Assembly: GCF_001437205.1 (NCBI RefSeq)
Contig: NZ_JQAZ01000008.1
Span: 1-64,000, forward strand
DNA from: Lactobacillus selangorensis
GTDB taxonomy: Bacteria > Bacillota > Bacilli > Lactobacillales > Lactobacillaceae
Length of the DNA stretch: 64,000 nucleotides
Reading direction: 5' to 3'
In this document: positions 63,904 to 64,000 of the stretch, piece by piece
Numbering within the stretch: the first letter of the stretch is position 1
How the letters are laid out: each line of letters starts with the position of its first letter
The notes under the pieces: model-generated
Seen by the model: the letters and a program-made list of their open reading frames with translations, nothing else
What the model was told of the DNA's origin: nothing
The model's database searches: none
Translations under genes and position numbers: made by a program

Positions 63904-64000
63904 TTACATTTGGTATTCTTCTGGCAGAATCATTTTCTGCTCATAACGGGAGTTGACGACCAGAATTTCGTTAGGGAGCAGGTCGTCTTCAAATAATCTG
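63904..64000 (-). CDS. Partial CDS, C-terminal end only (gene continues beyond window)
   Basis: The minus strand reads an open frame from the window edge to a TAA at 63906-63904, giving the 32-residue C-terminus RLFEDDLLPNEILVVNSRYE followed by QKMILPEEYQM. I do not recognise the protein. Open reading over only 32 codons is weak evidence; the position of the stop directly against a repeat end, as for the RpiR gene, supports it. Confidence 0.55.
   Translation of the reverse strand, partial: RLFEDDLLPNEILVVNSRYEQKMILPEEYQM

Overview
The window is chromosomal DNA of a low-to-mid GC Gram-positive lactic acid bacterium, most likely Lactobacillaceae. The signs are the order rsmG-parA-parB-DUF951-ychF-DUF1129-guaB, a lysine-type murE next to an aspartate racemase, GGAGG-type ribosome binding sites, TTG/GTG starts, cre-like boxes and many GH78/GH3 genes without signal peptides. 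I saw no rRNA, tRNA, CRISPR array, prophage or insertion sequence.

Layout. Positions 1-5000 hold the end of ackA, ogt, an Eis-like acetyltransferase, an APC permease and two small minus-strand genes of unknown role. Positions 5100-11400 are a housekeeping block: rsmG, parA/parB, ychF and guaB. Positions 11580-45070 form a large accessory island for plant or microbial glycosides, built as modules. Each module pairs an AraC-family regulator with a transporter and/or cytoplasmic glycoside hydrolases. They are: AraC / MFS-GH78; AraC / SemiSWEET and rhaB-rhaA-rhaD; AraC / MFS-GH3-GH78; AraC / galM; GH3-GH78 (minus strand) / AraC; GH2 / AraC; and GH43-MFS(frameshifted)-esterase. The three GH78 enzymes would release L-rhamnose inside the cell. 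RhaA, RhaB and RhaD convert it to dihydroxyacetone phosphate and lactaldehyde. GH3, GH2 and GH43 would remove the other sugars. cre-like boxes next to most modules suggest CcpA control.

Positions 45100-64000 return to core functions: a DUF2179 protein, a two-component system, murE and racD (cell wall), nagA, an FtsJ-type methyltransferase and a beta-lactamase-like hydrolase. These are followed by a three-gene membrane glycosylation operon (GT2, GT-C-like protein, YfhO), an RpiR regulator, a metal ABC transporter and the end of an unidentified gene.

Most notable observations: (i) a 76-bp regulatory sequence with 22-bp-spaced direct repeats present twice, before the SemiSWEET gene and before rhaB; (ii) a SemiSWEET as the only transporter gene inside the rha locus; (iii) tandem hairpin units at 59634-59877 with fixed ends and different self-complementary interiors, with a partial third copy near 63890, both sites lying at the 3' ends of minus-strand genes; (iv) a candidate small structured RNA near 60927-61004; (v) a one-base frameshift in an MFS transporter; (vi) NagZ-type Asp-x-His dyads in the GH3 enzymes paired with rhamnosidases.
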